This document shows, one piece after another, positions 15,701 to 26,021 of a DNA stretch of 64,000 nt. Both the position numbers and the translations under genes were made by a program. Below the pieces are notes generated by a model, which made no database searches, was not told the DNA's origin, and saw nothing but the letters and a program-made list of their open reading frames with translations. Position 1 is the first letter of the stretch; each line of letters starts with the position of its first letter. Source of the DNA: Vibrio profundi (GTDB taxonomy: Bacteria > Pseudomonadota > Gammaproteobacteria > Enterobacterales > Vibrionaceae); the NCBI RefSeq assembly GCF_005281835.1, contig NZ_RZIS01000002.1, positions 806,001-870,000 on the forward strand. The letters are read 5' to 3'.

Positions 15701-17875
15701 TTACACGGTAAATTGGTCGACGAGTACTTTTAGCCCTGCCGCTTTTTCGTCAAGCTCTTTTGCCGACGCAGCAGCAAGGCTCGCTTGCTCGTTTGCTTTT
15801 CTAGACACGCTAGAGACTGATTCGACATGCTGGCTCACTTCTGAACTGGCGAGCGATTGTTCTTCAGAAGCGGCAGCGATACTGTCGATCATTACCGCCA
15901 CATCGTGTGCGCTCTGCACGATATCGTCTAGACTGGTCCCTGCTTGTTGAGCTAACCCTAGCCCTTCTTGAACATGGGTCATGCCAGCATCCATCTTATC
16001 AACCGCCGTTTTTGTATCGTGTTGGATTGCTTCAATGGAGACGGTGATCTCTTGGGTCGCGGAAGTGGTTCTATCTGCAAGCGCTCGTACCTCATCGGCA
16101 ACCACGGCAAACCCACGACCCGCTTCACCCGCACGTGCTGCTTCAATTGCGGCATTGAGTGCTAGCAAGTTAGTTTGCTCGGCAATGTCGTTGATTACAC
16201 CGATGATTTCTCCAATTTTTGCGCCACGTTTTCCAAGTTCAGCAACACTGGTTGATGATGCGGATACCGCTTCGTTTATGGAGGTCATCCCTTCAATAGT
16301 ATTTTTGACCACGCTCCCTCCTGCATTCGCGCTCTCACCTGCACTTTGAGCGCTAGACGTTGCGTCAGAAGACTTTTGAGCCACTTCTTGGATACTGACT
16401 GCAATTTGCTCAATGGACTCTGAAATTTGAGCTACTTGTGCCGCTTGTTGCGATAAATCTTGTGCCATGAGTTCGTTGGCTTGGGTAATGGACTTCGCGC
16501 CGCTAGCAACTTCGTCCGTGGTGTTTAGTACTTCTTTAAGTGCGGTTTGGGTTTTGAGCACCGCTCGGTTGTAACTGCTTGCCATTTTTCCTAGCTCGTC
16601 GCTGGTTTCCACCTCAATGGTATGAGTGAGATTTCCGTCTGCTAACGTCGATAAACCTTGGGCGACTTGGCTTACGGGTTTAACGATGGAATTGAGAACG
16701 ACCCAAGACACTGCTACGCCAAGCAGAATCGCTATCGCCAACCCAACCATAATGGTGGTATTGGTGTTACGGGCTGCGTTTTTAGCTGCCGCTTGGCGAT
16801 CCTCCATGAGATCGCTTTCAATATCGATAAAGGTTTTGATCTGGCCGCGGAACTTATCGAAGTATACTTTTCCTTTTGCTTCTCCAATTAATGCGGCCAT
16901 ATCGTTCATTGTTTTTGCGTCACCAATATCGGTTCGCAGAGCGATATTTGGTTGAACCACATTGGTTTGCCATTCATCGATCGTGGCCTGCATTTCTCCT
17001 AATAAATCGACTTGAGCTGGGTTATCGGAAACGGTTCGTGTTTGGTCTGCAATGAGGTCATTAAAACGCTGTTTACCTTGCTCGTAGGGTTCCAAAAACT
17101 CACTTCTTCCTGCTAGTAAGTAGCCACGCATCCCGGTTTCCATATCAACAGCAGAAGCTAATATGTTCTGAGCGGTTCCGATGACTTGATAAGTGTGGTT
17201 CACCCAGTCGCTGGCGGTTTCTAATTCGTCCATAAAGCCAGACATACGAATCAGTTCGCGTTGGTTTATGTTGCCTTTCGCGCGAATCTTTTCTAGCAAT
17301 ATAACGCTATTGGAAAAGTTGACGCCATTTTCTGTTTGCCTTTGATTGAGCAGTAACTGTTCACGCTCGATAAAGAGAGATATTTGGTCACGAAATTTGT
17401 CGAAATAGACTTTGCCTCTCGCCTCTGCAATAAGGTCTGCGATATCGTCCATGGTTTTGGCGTTACCAATCTCTCGGCGAAGTTGTATTGCTGGTTCGGT
17501 AACGTTGGACAACCATTCATTGATATTGGCTTCTATCTCGTTTAGTCGCTGAACTTGTGGCGGGTTATCGCTTACTGTCTGTTTAAGCTTATTAATATGT
17601 GAGGAAAAAGACTCTTGCCCATTAGTGTAAGGGGCCAAAAACTCTTCTTTCCCAGCTAACAAGTACCCACGCATTCCGGTCTCCATGTCGACAGCAGCAG
17701 CTTCTATTTTCATCGCTTGCTGAATCACTTTATGAGTATGGTCTACCATGGCATTCGAACTCGATTGGGAGTTTGAGCTGGTGATAGCGATGAAGGAAAG
17801 GAAGACTAAAAGGACCAGAGGGATCCCGGTGCCTAGGGCAATTTTATATCGTATAGATAAATTATTTATAAACAT
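15701..17875 (-). CDS. Methyl-accepting chemotaxis protein with two CHASE3 domains
   Basis: 724 residues from an ATG at 17875 preceded by AAGGTAAG; the frame is open to 17929 but that start has no such site. Order: membrane segment (about 10-32), CHASE3 sensor domain with [14 protein letters not shown], a second CHASE3 domain with the same motif and a YFDKFRGQI segment, second membrane segment ([19 protein letters not shown]), HAMP, and the signalling domain with the hairpin [19 protein letters not shown]. It transmits a periplasmic signal to CheA/CheW. The repeated sensor domain is the unusual part. No ligand can be deduced. Confidence 0.93.
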   Translation of the reverse strand: MFINNLSIRYKIALGTGIPLVLLVFLSFIAITSSNSQSSSNAMVDHTHKVIQQAMKIEAAAVDMETGMRGYLLAGKEEFLAPYTNGQESFSSHINKLKQTVSDNPPQVQRLNEIEANINEWLSNVTEPAIQLRREIGNAKTMDDIADLIAEARGKVYFDKFRDQISLFIEREQLLLNQRQTENGVNFSNSVILLEKIRAKGNINQRELIRMSGFMDELETASDWVNHTYQVIGTAQNILASAVDMETGMRGYLLAGRSEFLEPYEQGKQRFNDLIADQTRTVSDNPAQVDLLGEMQATIDEWQTNVVQPNIALRTDIGDAKTMNDMAALIGEAKGKVYFDKFRGQIKTFIDIESDLMEDRQAAAKNAARNTNTTIMVGLAIAILLGVAVSWVVLNSIVKPVSQVAQGLSTLADGNLTHTIEVETSDELGKMASSYNRAVLKTQTALKEVLNTTDEVASGAKSITQANELMAQDLSQQAAQVAQISESIEQIAVSIQEVAQKSSDATSSAQSAGESANAGGSVVKNTIEGMTSINEAVSASSTSVAELGKRGAKIGEIIGVINDIAEQTNLLALNAAIEAARAGEAGRGFAVVADEVRALADRTTSATQEITVSIEAIQHDTKTAVDKMDAGMTHVQEGLGLAQQAGTSLDDIVQSAHDVAVMIDSIAAASEEQSLASSEVSQHVESVSSVSRKANEQASLAAASAKELDEKAAGLKVLVDQFTV

Positions 17876-18468
17876 AAGCTTACCTTTAAACTGAACGTTT
17901 ATTGAAAGAGGTAAGGCTAAATAAGCCATTGTACTTGCCGTTAGTTGCGTTGGCTGTTATCGCTAATAGAGCGGATTTATAAGTATTGATGTTGTATTAG
18001 CCATCACTTTTATAGTTATAGGCAGCAATTGGAGAGAAATCGACTAACTTTCAAGTGTATCAATAAATAACCACTAAAGAAGTATGACTAATGGCCATGA
18101 TTGCAGATAAACAACTTAGGGACACATATGATATTTAGGCCTGAAGAGTAAGTAATCGGCTCAAAATCAGAAACAGAGTCATGTTAGTTGGATTTAAAAG
18201 AACTTAGTGAAACAGTGACGATTTAATTGTTTCGGGTTCGTTCTTAATTAGCCATCAGCTAAAAGTGTTTCGTGACATTTATGTTGATTCAATGAGTGAC
18301 GTCTTTTTAGTGTGACTCCTCCGATCTAGTGCCGACACGTACACGTATTTTTTCTGTTTAATACCACCAGCTTTTAGTTCCCAAGACATAATCATAACGA
18401 TCAAAGACTTGCTTATGGGTAGTTAGTTTTTTCTCTGTATACTATAACTAGCGATAAAGTGAGAGTTA
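17876..18468. other. Intergenic region between the chemoreceptor and clsC-like genes
   Basis: About 590 bp between divergent genes with no supported open frame. It must contain both promoters. I see no strong repeat or known operator. Confidence 0.5.
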
Positions 18469-20034
18469 ATGGATAGTAACGCAAAGGGTTTATATTTCAT
18501 GTCTATGTTTCAACGCATCTGCACCACCGTATTTCTACTGGCTGTACTGGGTGGGTGCGCTTCATTACCAGAAGAAATTCAACATTCGCCTGCCCCGCAA
18601 ACTGCTCAATCGAGAAGTACTTTATCTGAAATGAGAGATTCGGCTGCACAGAATGAACAATGGCAATCTTCGGGTACGAGTGCTGTTTTTGTTCAAGATA
18701 CGGGGTGGGATGCATTGGCTCAAAGGCTGGCATTGATTGAGAGCGCAGAACACAGTATCGACATTCAATATTACATTTGGAATTCAGATGTTTCTGGGCA
18801 TTATCTGGCGAGTCGGCTGCTTGAAGCGGCGAATCGTGGGGTTCAGATTCGCGTCATGCTCGATGACATAAACCTCAACGAACGTGAAGCGCTGCTAATT
18901 GCGTTAGACTCCCATCCTAATGTACAGATTCGTATATTTAACCCTATTCCTAGTAGGCGAGGAGCGATGAAGTGGTTAAATGTTCTAGGGGACTTTTCTC
19001 GCTTAAATCGTCGCATGCACAACAAATCATTTACAGTGGACGGCACTCTTTCGATTGTCGGTGGGCGAAACATTGGCGATGAATACTTTGATCTTTCTAG
19101 TGACATAAACTTTCGAGATCGTGATGTGATGGTCATGGGGGCAGTGGTTAGCGAAATCCAAGCTAGCTATAGAGAATATTGGGATAGCCGTTGGTCATAT
19201 CCGGTAGAGCTACTTGGAGAAAGTAATGAAGCCGAGCCTGCTCTTGACGAAATTTCAGCACCTATCTACAAGAACTATCCAGAGCTCCCTCAAGGTCACC
19301 AAGCTGCTAAACACTATTTAGAAACAGTGATGGGAAAAATGACTTGGGTGAAGGCTGAATATTATTCTGATCAACCAGTGCCTGTTGACGAAAAAAACTC
19401 GGATGTCCCTAAAGCAACAGCACTTAAGTTATCGGAAATCGCGAGTCACGCTAAACAAGAAATATTGTTGGAATCTGCTTATCTAGTTTTCGATGATGGG
19501 CAATTACAAGAGTGGAATAACTTAACGACAAACGGGGTAGAGGTTAAGGCACTAACAAACTCGATGGCCTCAAATGATCTAGTAACGAATCATTCGGCTT
19601 ATGCGGGAAGACGCCAAGATATATTGGAAAATGGCGTGCAGTTGTTTGAGTTGAAGCCGGACTCAAAGTTGTGTGAGATATCGACTAAGGACAAATCGAA
19701 GTGTGCGCCTGTTGCTGCGTATGGCTTACACACGAAATCTATCGTTTTTGACAGTGAAATATCAGTCATTGGTTCGTTTAATTTCAATTTGCGATCAACC
19801 TATTTGAACACCGAGTCGATATTAGTGATCGAAAGTGATGCTCTAGCAGAAAACCTTGCCAAAGACATGAGTCAGGCGATGAGTGAAGAAAATAGTTGGC
19901 GTTTGGATTTAGAAGGCGGGGATGTTCATTGGCATTCAGGCCCTAACACTTGGGACAGTGAACCGGAAACGGGCAAGTGGGAACGAGTCCAATCTGGTTT
20001 CTTACAGCTGTTGCCGATTGAAAAATATTTGTAG
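18469..20034 (+). CDS. Phospholipase D-family lipoprotein, ClsC (YmdC)-type cardiolipin synthase
   Basis: 521 residues from an ATG at 18469; in-frame ATGs at 18499 and 18505 would give a more typical signal peptide (MFQRICTTVFLLAVLGGC). The lipobox LGGC predicts a lipoprotein. There are two HKD motifs, HNKSFTVDG (His near 184) and HTKSIVFDS (His near 421), each followed by the Gly-Ser/Gly-Gly-x-Asn pattern (GGRNIGDEYF, GSFNFNLRS). YmdC/ClsC makes cardiolipin from phosphatidylglycerol and phosphatidylethanolamine. The lipoprotein signal and the extended N-terminus fit this subgroup better than ClsA or ClsB. Confidence 0.83.
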   Translation: MDSNAKGLYFMSMFQRICTTVFLLAVLGGCASLPEEIQHSPAPQTAQSRSTLSEMRDSAAQNEQWQSSGTSAVFVQDTGWDALAQRLALIESAEHSIDIQYYIWNSDVSGHYLASRLLEAANRGVQIRVMLDDINLNEREALLIALDSHPNVQIRIFNPIPSRRGAMKWLNVLGDFSRLNRRMHNKSFTVDGTLSIVGGRNIGDEYFDLSSDINFRDRDVMVMGAVVSEIQASYREYWDSRWSYPVELLGESNEAEPALDEISAPIYKNYPELPQGHQAAKHYLETVMGKMTWVKAEYYSDQPVPVDEKNSDVPKATALKLSEIASHAKQEILLESAYLVFDDGQLQEWNNLTTNGVEVKALTNSMASNDLVTNHSAYAGRRQDILENGVQLFELKPDSKLCEISTKDKSKCAPVAAYGLHTKSIVFDSEISVIGSFNFNLRSTYLNTESILVIESDALAENLAKDMSQAMSEENSWRLDLEGGDVHWHSGPNTWDSEPETGKWERVQSGFLQLLPIEKYL

Positions 20035-20049
20035 TGATTAGCTACGCGA

Positions 20050-20076
20050 GTAAACGGCTTAGGGGGAGCCGTTTAC
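20050..20076 (+). terminator. Hairpin after the phospholipase D gene
   Basis: GTAAACGGCT / AGCCGTTTAC, a perfect 10-bp stem with a seven-base loop, 15 bp after the stop. No T run follows, so termination is likely but not certain. Confidence 0.5.
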
Positions 20077-20090
20077 CATGATTTAAGTAC

Positions 20091-20315
20091 TTATGCTTTA
20101 TTCGTAATGATAGAGCTCCATCCGTTTATCTTCGCAATTAAATGAACGGTTCCATTTGCGATGGTGGCATATATTGCGCCACATACTCCGTGGATGAGAG
20201 CCTTATGTTGTTGGTATCCCCAATACTCGTGATTCTTTATTAAGGTGGTTCCCCAGTAGCTCAAGGCAAACATTAGGAAGCACAATAGGAGAAATTGACT
20301 TAGTTTATGCCACAT
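20091..20315 (-). CDS. Small hypothetical membrane protein
   Basis: 74 residues with one clear membrane segment near the N-terminus (FLLLCFLMFALSYWGTTL) and a weaker hydrophobic stretch at about 42-60. The ribosome-binding site is weak. The gene converges with the clsC-like gene and diverges from the DUF2999 gene. No family is recognised. It may be a real small membrane protein, or chance. Confidence 0.4.
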   Translation of the reverse strand: MWHKLSQFLLLCFLMFALSYWGTTLIKNHEYWGYQQHKALIHGVCGAIYATIANGTVHLIAKINGWSSIITNKA

Positions 20316-20581
20316 TACATCTTATGGTTGATAATGAAAATCACTATCATTTTGTGTTTTACTTGAATATAAGTAAAGTGCTTTGCTTTAAATAATGTTT
20401 GAAGCCATGACCGAAACGCTATTTGGTCGAACACCTTACCTATGCTTGCGCTGACTATTGGAAACAAGTTTGCTCGCGTTTTATACGCTCGGCAAAGCCC
20501 TTTTACCTTGCGGGTATAATCACGCTTTGCCAAATGTTAGACTTCAGTACTAATTTAAGTTTGTAGTAAAAAGGTAGTGTG

Positions 20582-20833
20582 ATGAATCCAATTCTAGCGA
20601 TCTTGAAAGAGAACAATATCAGCGATGCTCAGATCAACGAGATCTTCAAAACGTTAACGGAAAACCCGTTGGCTGCAATGGCGACAATTAGCCAACTAGG
20701 CTTACCTCAAGAGAAGCTTCAGGCGTTAATGGCTCAGGTAATGCAGAACCCAGCACTTATTAAAGAAGCAGTAGAAGAACTTGGTTTGGACTTTTCAAAA
20801 GTTGAAGCTGCTAAAGAGCAACTGAAGAAGTAA
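20582..20833 (+). CDS. DUF2999 family protein
   Basis: 83 residues from the ATG at 20582, with an AAAAGG element upstream. All-helical: NPILAILKENNISDAQINE, then NPLAAMATISQLGLP and LIKEAVEELGLDFSKVEAAK. From memory this is DUF2999, a small cytoplasmic family found in Vibrio and relatives. Its function is unknown. It is a single-gene transcript, closed by a strong terminator. Confidence 0.8.
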   Translation: MNPILAILKENNISDAQINEIFKTLTENPLAAMATISQLGLPQEKLQALMAQVMQNPALIKEAVEELGLDFSKVEAAKEQLKK

Positions 20834-20854
20834 TTTCATGCTTTAATAACATAG

Positions 20855-20899
20855 AAAGCCGCTTAACGTATTGATAGTCATACGTTAAGCGGCTTTTTT
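20855..20899 (+). terminator. Strong Rho-independent terminator after DUF2999
   Basis: AAAGCCGCTTAACGTA / TACGTTAAGCGGCTTT, a perfect 16-bp stem with a ten-base loop and a T run, 21 bp after the stop. Confidence 0.92.
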
Positions 20900-21435
20900 C
20901 GTTTTGTCGTTTGGGGATTATTTACGACGGGTTCTACCAGGTTTTTCAATTCAATAACCTTTTCACCGATTTTGTTTAGCTGACTTTCGAGAAGTGTGAG
21001 ATCAAAATTATTTACCGATTATCTGAAAATATTTTTTCGGAATTTTGATAGTGGATACTTACTAATCGAGTTGGCAGATTTGTAGCAAAATTGGAGAGTT
21101 AGCCGCGTGATTTTTTTGGTACGAGGAGTTAGGTTGCTGTAAGTGTCTCAGTACGTTGGTATGTAAATGAAATTACATCGTTAGTAGGAATGACTATTTG
21201 AAATTGGTGACTATTCTTAATACTCGAATGAAATTTCTTAGATGTATCTAGAGCCGTTCCAGTGGACGACGTAGGCTTGATTACGACCTATTTCACCAAT
21301 CTGGAGTAGAGAAGTTATGTGTGCCCAAAATGGAGTAGGTTTGTTACTTACTGATTAATAAAATAAAAATATCAAGCGCTTTGATCAACGATGAAAAGGC
21401 GCGACTTTATATAGCAGAAGGTAGGAGAGGTTACT
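20900..21435. other. Intergenic region without a supported gene
   Basis: About 535 bp, A+T-rich, with no open frame of note on either strand. The last 100 bp probably contain the promoter of the 99-residue gene that starts at 21436. Confidence 0.5.
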
Positions 21436-21735
21436 ATGTATCGAGATTGCTCGAAGTATGAATTGATAGACAATCAAAATGTGCTGTTTCACCTAGACTT
21501 TGATTATAAAAATTACGACCTTGTTTTGAGTCGAGATGACCTACAAAGCTTAGAGAACTTGGACTTAAAAGATAAAGCCTGTTTTGTATCTAAGAAAGGG
21601 ATTGAGTTTAAACAGTTGGTTGATTCTGTTTCTTTTAGTTACTCCGTACCAAACGGACAGCGGTTGGATATCTACCCAAGCCTCCCTAACTTTAGAGCTC
21701 TAGTTATTGGCGCATTGAGCCGAATGAGTAATTAG
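21436..21735 (+). CDS. Hypothetical protein, 99 residues
   Basis: Start has a strong AGGAGAGG ribosome-binding site. The protein is acidic in the first two thirds (FHLDFDYKNYDLVLSRDDLQ) with a short C-terminal helix (LPNFRALVIGALSRM). No signal peptide or membrane segment. I do not recognise a family. The good initiation site is the main support that it is a gene. Confidence 0.5.
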   Translation: MYRDCSKYELIDNQNVLFHLDFDYKNYDLVLSRDDLQSLENLDLKDKACFVSKKGIEFKQLVDSVSFSYSVPNGQRLDIYPSLPNFRALVIGALSRMSN

Positions 21736-21884
21736 TGGCAAAGATCAAATGAGAATTAAATTTGTGTACAGAGAGAATCTGGACTGAGGCCTTACTCTGG
21801 TTCCAAGTTTCAATCGGTAAAAAGCTTCAATTGGCGACTTAAGAATCGTTGGGTGCATCTAAAATTGAGGGAATATTTGGAGTC

Positions 21885-23300
21885 TTAGAGAATCGGCCGG
21901 TCACCTAAACTCCGATACCAAAGCGCAACTAATATTAAAGAATTTGTATTGATATTGAAGGCGGTGTTGTTCCCACCATCTTCATAAACGCCGGTGGAAA
22001 TGCTACGAAACTGCAAGCTGTTCGTTGTGACTTCTTCCGCTAGGGCGTGGCTAAATTCATCATCAAATAAAACACTAAAACCGTAGGCAACTTTGTGGCT
22101 GAGTTGTTGAGGGTTTTCAATCGTTTTGCCACTAGGGCTAACACTTGTCCACGGCTTCTTGTAATAGTAAATATTGTTGTAAGCGAACCACGGATTTTTA
22201 TTCATCGCATCTTCACCGTAGCTAACCAATACCTTGTTTTCTAGCCAGAAATTCTTGTGTAAATCGTAGATGTCTTGTAACTGATTCCATTCTGGATCGA
22301 TGCCGAACTCTATCGCTCCTAATACATATGGATCGCTGGTAAAGAAAGGGACATTCCTATTGTCCTTTATGACTTCGATGTTGTTAATTAAGACAGGATC
22401 TAAGAACGGCTCGGCTGCTGAATTATCAATGTTATACCCGAACAGCTGGTAGCCTTTGATTGCGTATTGCAAGTATCCATGCCTACCTTCTTGGCGATAG
22501 TATTCGCGTCCTTTATAAAGCTTAGTACCATATAAAGTGTTGTCTTTCACTGCACGCTCAAGTGCCCAGCTGTTTATGATTGCGTCGACATCTTCTTCGA
22601 GTGTAGGGTGTTTTACTTTCAGAATATCTAGCCAAATGAGCAAGCGGCCAATATCAAGTGCTGACCATCCATTCCCATTACTAGGGGTTTGGCTAAGCCT
22701 GCCTGAAGGTAAGCCGGTTTTGGTGCTGTATTCCCGATTAGGAAGCTGGTTCTGATACAGAGGTAACTTCTTTAGAGATTCTAGAGTTTGAGTTAGCTCA
22801 TGAAGTGTGACTTCAGAACTTCTTAATCCTATGCCTTCAAGCGCTAACGTTGCTCCTATACCACTTGCGACATCCCACATTGTGGTGTGCGGGTAGCCTC
22901 TTACCGAGTCCCATAATCCGGTGTTCGCTTGTCGGCTCTGCTCAATATAAAATTGTGCCTTCTTCGCGAGCAAAAGTTCGTTTCTTGTAAGATCTCGGGC
23001 TTCTTGCTTATCTTTTTGAGCGTCGCTACTCACTTGAAGGAGTGACTCTGAAGCGACTTTGTGTTCTATGGCGTCGAGCTCAATGGTCTCGGTAGGGGTT
23101 ATCGGTGGGGCGATGGCGCGTCTATGAAACTCGATTTTAGGTTCTGTAGTTTCACTCTTGAGTACAACGCCTCGTTGACCATAAAAGCTTACTTCTTCGG
23201 CATGAGAATAAGTCCCAACTAAAAAGGTTGAGCTTAGCGCCAAGTTAAGCAATGAACGAAAGGTATTAGAGGGGAATGCCATTAAAGCAACTGTACTCAT
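21885..23300 (-). CDS. DUF3131 domain protein, exported (first of four in the locus)
   Basis: 471 residues. The N-terminus is hydrophobic with a likely signal peptide ending near THAEE-like SHAEE. DUF3131 is seen from about residue 105 to the end: FYIEQSRQANTGLWDSV, HTTMWDVASG, GWSALDIGRLLIWLDI, RQEGRHGYLQYAIKGY, and the late NTNSLILVALWY. The family looks like an alpha/alpha-toroid of the kind seen in polysaccharide-active enzymes, but its activity is not established. It is separate from its three paralogues at 39366-43503 and on the other strand, divergent from a DUF218-like gene. It retains the Trp-Asp pair of TMWD. Confidence 0.78.
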   Translation of the reverse strand: MSTVALMAFPSNTFRSLLNLALSSTFLVGTYSHAEEVSFYGQRGVVLKSETTEPKIEFHRRAIAPPITPTETIELDAIEHKVASESLLQVSSDAQKDKQEARDLTRNELLLAKKAQFYIEQSRQANTGLWDSVRGYPHTTMWDVASGIGATLALEGIGLRSSEVTLHELTQTLESLKKLPLYQNQLPNREYSTKTGLPSGRLSQTPSNGNGWSALDIGRLLIWLDILKVKHPTLEEDVDAIINSWALERAVKDNTLYGTKLYKGREYYRQEGRHGYLQYAIKGYQLFGYNIDNSAAEPFLDPVLINNIEVIKDNRNVPFFTSDPYVLGAIEFGIDPEWNQLQDIYDLHKNFWLENKVLVSYGEDAMNKNPWFAYNNIYYYKKPWTSVSPSGKTIENPQQLSHKVAYGFSVLFDDEFSHALAEEVTTNSLQFRSISTGVYEDGGNNTAFNINTNSLILVALWYRSLGDRPIL

Positions 23301-23505
23301 ATTGTTTTGACTAAGTTAATGATAATACATGAATTATCAAAAGCGAGTCTAACGATGTGAATTACTTGATAAGCATTCCGCAATAATTATCTGCTGATAA
23401 TTAACACAATAATCTTGAACTTACTGTCGATTCGATATTAAATGAACGTATAACAACGAAAGTTTTGGCTTAATTTTTTACGGTTTTTTGCTGAGATTTT
23501 TTGTT

Positions 23506-24144
23506 ATGCGCAACTTTTTAGATTTTCTTGATTCTTATGGGTTCTCTCATAGCCTTCCTTTAGAAGAGGCACCTTCCTTTTCAGACACTCAGTTCAACTA
23601 TGCTTGTGCGTCTTACTCTTTGACTGAGCAATCAAAAACTTTAGTGAAACAGTATCTAGCGACTGAACCTTTATGTATCGAAGATTTTGGCAAACTTGAT
23701 GATCTCGATGCGGTGATCGCTTTCTCTTTTGGAGATAGCTCGCTAGTGAACATTCGTTTGGCCGATACGCTAAGAAATATTCACCATCTTGCCCCCGATT
23801 TAAGTCTATTTGCTCAGCAGGAAATTGCTCAGCATATCGCTGATATTGACCATATAAGTATTGATAGTCAGCAATATCAAACCACTGCAGATGTGGCAGA
23901 GACGGTGGTGGACATCATCAGCGGCAATAAGGTGCTGGTGGTAGCGCAGTCTTGGCATGCTGCTCGCTGCATTCAAACTTGTGAAGAGTTGGGTCTCAAC
24001 GTTAGAGCGTTGCGGTCGATCAACGAATTTCCTATTGATGACCCTCAACCTTGGGTCCGAAACCCAATCAACTGGGTAATTAAAGAAAGCCACCGCAAAA
24101 TTGCTACAGGACAAAAAATTAGCCGCATGTATGACTTGTGCTAA
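23506..24144 (+). CDS. DUF218 / YdcF-like protein
   Basis: About 212 residues from the ATG at 23506; a TTG six codons earlier is possible. The C-terminal half (NKVLVVAQSWHAARCIQTCE, LNVRALRSINEF, DPQPWVRNPINWVIKE) has the His-Ala-Arg pattern and helix of the ElyC/SanA/YdcF (DUF218) family. These proteins bind nucleotide-like ligands and some act in envelope or surface-glycan processes; the exact role is unknown. It is divergent from the 21885 DUF3131 gene and precedes the secretion operon by about 170 bp. Confidence 0.62.
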   Translation: MRNFLDFLDSYGFSHSLPLEEAPSFSDTQFNYACASYSLTEQSKTLVKQYLATEPLCIEDFGKLDDLDAVIAFSFGDSSLVNIRLADTLRNIHHLAPDLSLFAQQEIAQHIADIDHISIDSQQYQTTADVAETVVDIISGNKVLVVAQSWHAARCIQTCEELGLNVRALRSINEFPIDDPQPWVRNPINWVIKESHRKIATGQKISRMYDLC

Positions 24145-24317
24145 TTTTTTCGTATTACGTGCTGAACACTTTCGGTATTTTTTCGGACTGAATGACGTCT
24201 AGTATCACAGAAAAACTCTTGCTCATTTACATATAAATCATTAAGCAACATATTGCTTACTACTCAGCTACAATTAGTTGTATATTTATATGCAACTAAA
24301 TTTGCTTGGTGGTGCTA

Positions 24318-26012
24318 GTGATAGAGCAAAAACAACACTTTAATGCGGTTAAAAAGGAAGTTTGGGCGGCTGTTTTATTCAGCTGTGGAATCAACGTGTT
24401 AGTGCTAGCTGTCCCCGTTTATAGCTTACAGCTTTTCGATAGAGTAATGAGTAGCGCCAGTCAAGACACCTTATTTGCTTTATTGGCGATCACAGTATTC
24501 CTAATTACCTCTCAGGCATTACTCGAACATATTCGTATCATGCTATTGCAGCGTTCAGCGTTAAAGCTTGATACCAGCTTAAGCGGTGACTTGCTTTCCC
24601 AAAGTATTACCAATTCATCACGTTCAAATAGAATCGAAAAGCAGCCTATGCAAGACCTTGCGGTGCTGCGGAATTTTTTAGTATCGCCGTCAACCTCCTC
24701 AATCTTAGACTTACCGTGGACGCCTGTATTCCTCATTTTATTGTTCTTTTTCCATCCTTATATCGGGTTGGTTGCACTTGCAGGTGTGGTGATCTTTTCA
24801 ATCTTGGCGGCATTAATGACGTTGGGTGGCAAAGAGCTGAGCGAATCGGATAGGAAAACCAGCTTCCAACTTAGTATGGAACTCAATGATTTTCTAAGAA
24901 ATGCACCCACGCTTAAAGCAATGGGGATGAGTGACGATATTGGTTCCACATGGCAGAAAAAGAATGCTCAAGTATTAGAGCTTCAATGGAAGGTGAACTC
25001 ACGCACTGGATTACTCCTGACGATCAGCCGTTATGCTCGTACGTTACTGCAAATTTTAGTGTTAACGGTTGGTGTGTATTTGGCTCTTCAGCAGCAAGTT
25101 GGAACCGGAGCAGTGATCGCAAGCTCAATTCTAATGGGACGAGTGCTTAGTCCTTTTGAACAGGCAGTTAGTGGATGGAAGTCTTGGTACGCAGCATACA
25201 ATGCATGGAGGCGTTTAAAGGCTTCTAGCGAAGTAACCACTTCACACCCTAAAACTTTGCTGCCTAAGCCCAAAGGGGAACTGAAGTTTAACAATGTCAG
25301 TTTGAAACTCAGTGGTAGGCAAACTCCAACGTTACAGGGCATTAATTTCAAATTAGGTGCAGGTAATGCTTTGGCGGTAATGGGTAATTCGGGCTCAGGA
25401 AAATCGACACTGGTTAGCATGATCATGGGGATCCACCAACCATCTATGGGTGAAATCATGATTGACGGAGCGACCATTGAAAAGTGGGATCTTAACCAGT
25501 TTGGTCAATATATCGGTTACCTGCCACAGCATGTTGGATTGCTGGCGGGAACAGTGAAACAGAACATATCTCGATTCACTGAGAATGATGATGAGAAGGT
25601 CGTTCATGCTGCAAAACTGGCTTGTATTCATGAATTGATCATGTCCTTACCTGAAGGTTATGAAACGTATATTGGCGAGGGTGGTGTTTTGTTGTCGGGA
25701 GGGCAAAAACAAAGGATTGGTTTAGCGCGGGCAATTTACTCAAATCCGCGTTTGCTTATTCTTGATGAGCCAAATTCTAATTTAGATCCAGAAGGAGAAA
25801 CGGCGTTAGCGATTGTCCTTCAATACTGTAAAGAGAATAGTATTACCGTGGTCATGATAAGCCACCGCCCGGGCTTCTTAAGGCAAATGGATTGGGTCAT
25901 TGAATTGAAAGATGGAAAGATCGAAAAAGCGGGTACATGTGAACAATTCTTGGGGTTACACGTCGAGAACCCTGCGCCTGTCCGTAAAACTGCTACCGCA
26001 GCAATGAAATAG
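24318..26012 (+). CDS. Type I secretion ABC transporter (PrtD/HlyB-like permease-ATPase)
   Basis: About 565 residues. In-frame TTG/GTG codons occur at 24306, 24309 and 24312; GTG 24318 (MIEQKQHFNAVKKEVW) has a GGTGGT element just upstream, so the exact start is uncertain. No C39 peptidase domain, as in PrtD-type exporters. Membrane segments lie at about 15-300, then an ATPase with Walker A GNSGSGKST, signature LSGGQKQR, Walker B LLILDEP and the switch His in SHRPG. It powers one-step export of C-terminally signalled proteins. The RTX protein at 28510 is the obvious substrate. Confidence 0.92.
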   Translation: MIEQKQHFNAVKKEVWAAVLFSCGINVLVLAVPVYSLQLFDRVMSSASQDTLFALLAITVFLITSQALLEHIRIMLLQRSALKLDTSLSGDLLSQSITNSSRSNRIEKQPMQDLAVLRNFLVSPSTSSILDLPWTPVFLILLFFFHPYIGLVALAGVVIFSILAALMTLGGKELSESDRKTSFQLSMELNDFLRNAPTLKAMGMSDDIGSTWQKKNAQVLELQWKVNSRTGLLLTISRYARTLLQILVLTVGVYLALQQQVGTGAVIASSILMGRVLSPFEQAVSGWKSWYAAYNAWRRLKASSEVTTSHPKTLLPKPKGELKFNNVSLKLSGRQTPTLQGINFKLGAGNALAVMGNSGSGKSTLVSMIMGIHQPSMGEIMIDGATIEKWDLNQFGQYIGYLPQHVGLLAGTVKQNISRFTENDDEKVVHAAKLACIHELIMSLPEGYETYIGEGGVLLSGGQKQRIGLARAIYSNPRLLILDEPNSNLDPEGETALAIVLQYCKENSITVVMISHRPGFLRQMDWVIELKDGKIEKAGTCEQFLGLHVENPAPVRKTATAAMK

Positions 26013-26021
26013 GGAGGCAGC

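Noticed and set aside
15404..15711. Short open frames of 66 and 79 codons between dsdC and the chemoreceptor
   Set aside because: No ribosome-binding site, family pattern or conservation evidence, and they overlap each other in different frames.
20315..20533. 72-codon minus-strand frame upstream of DUF2999
   Set aside because: No convincing start site or family pattern; it fills the divergent promoter region.
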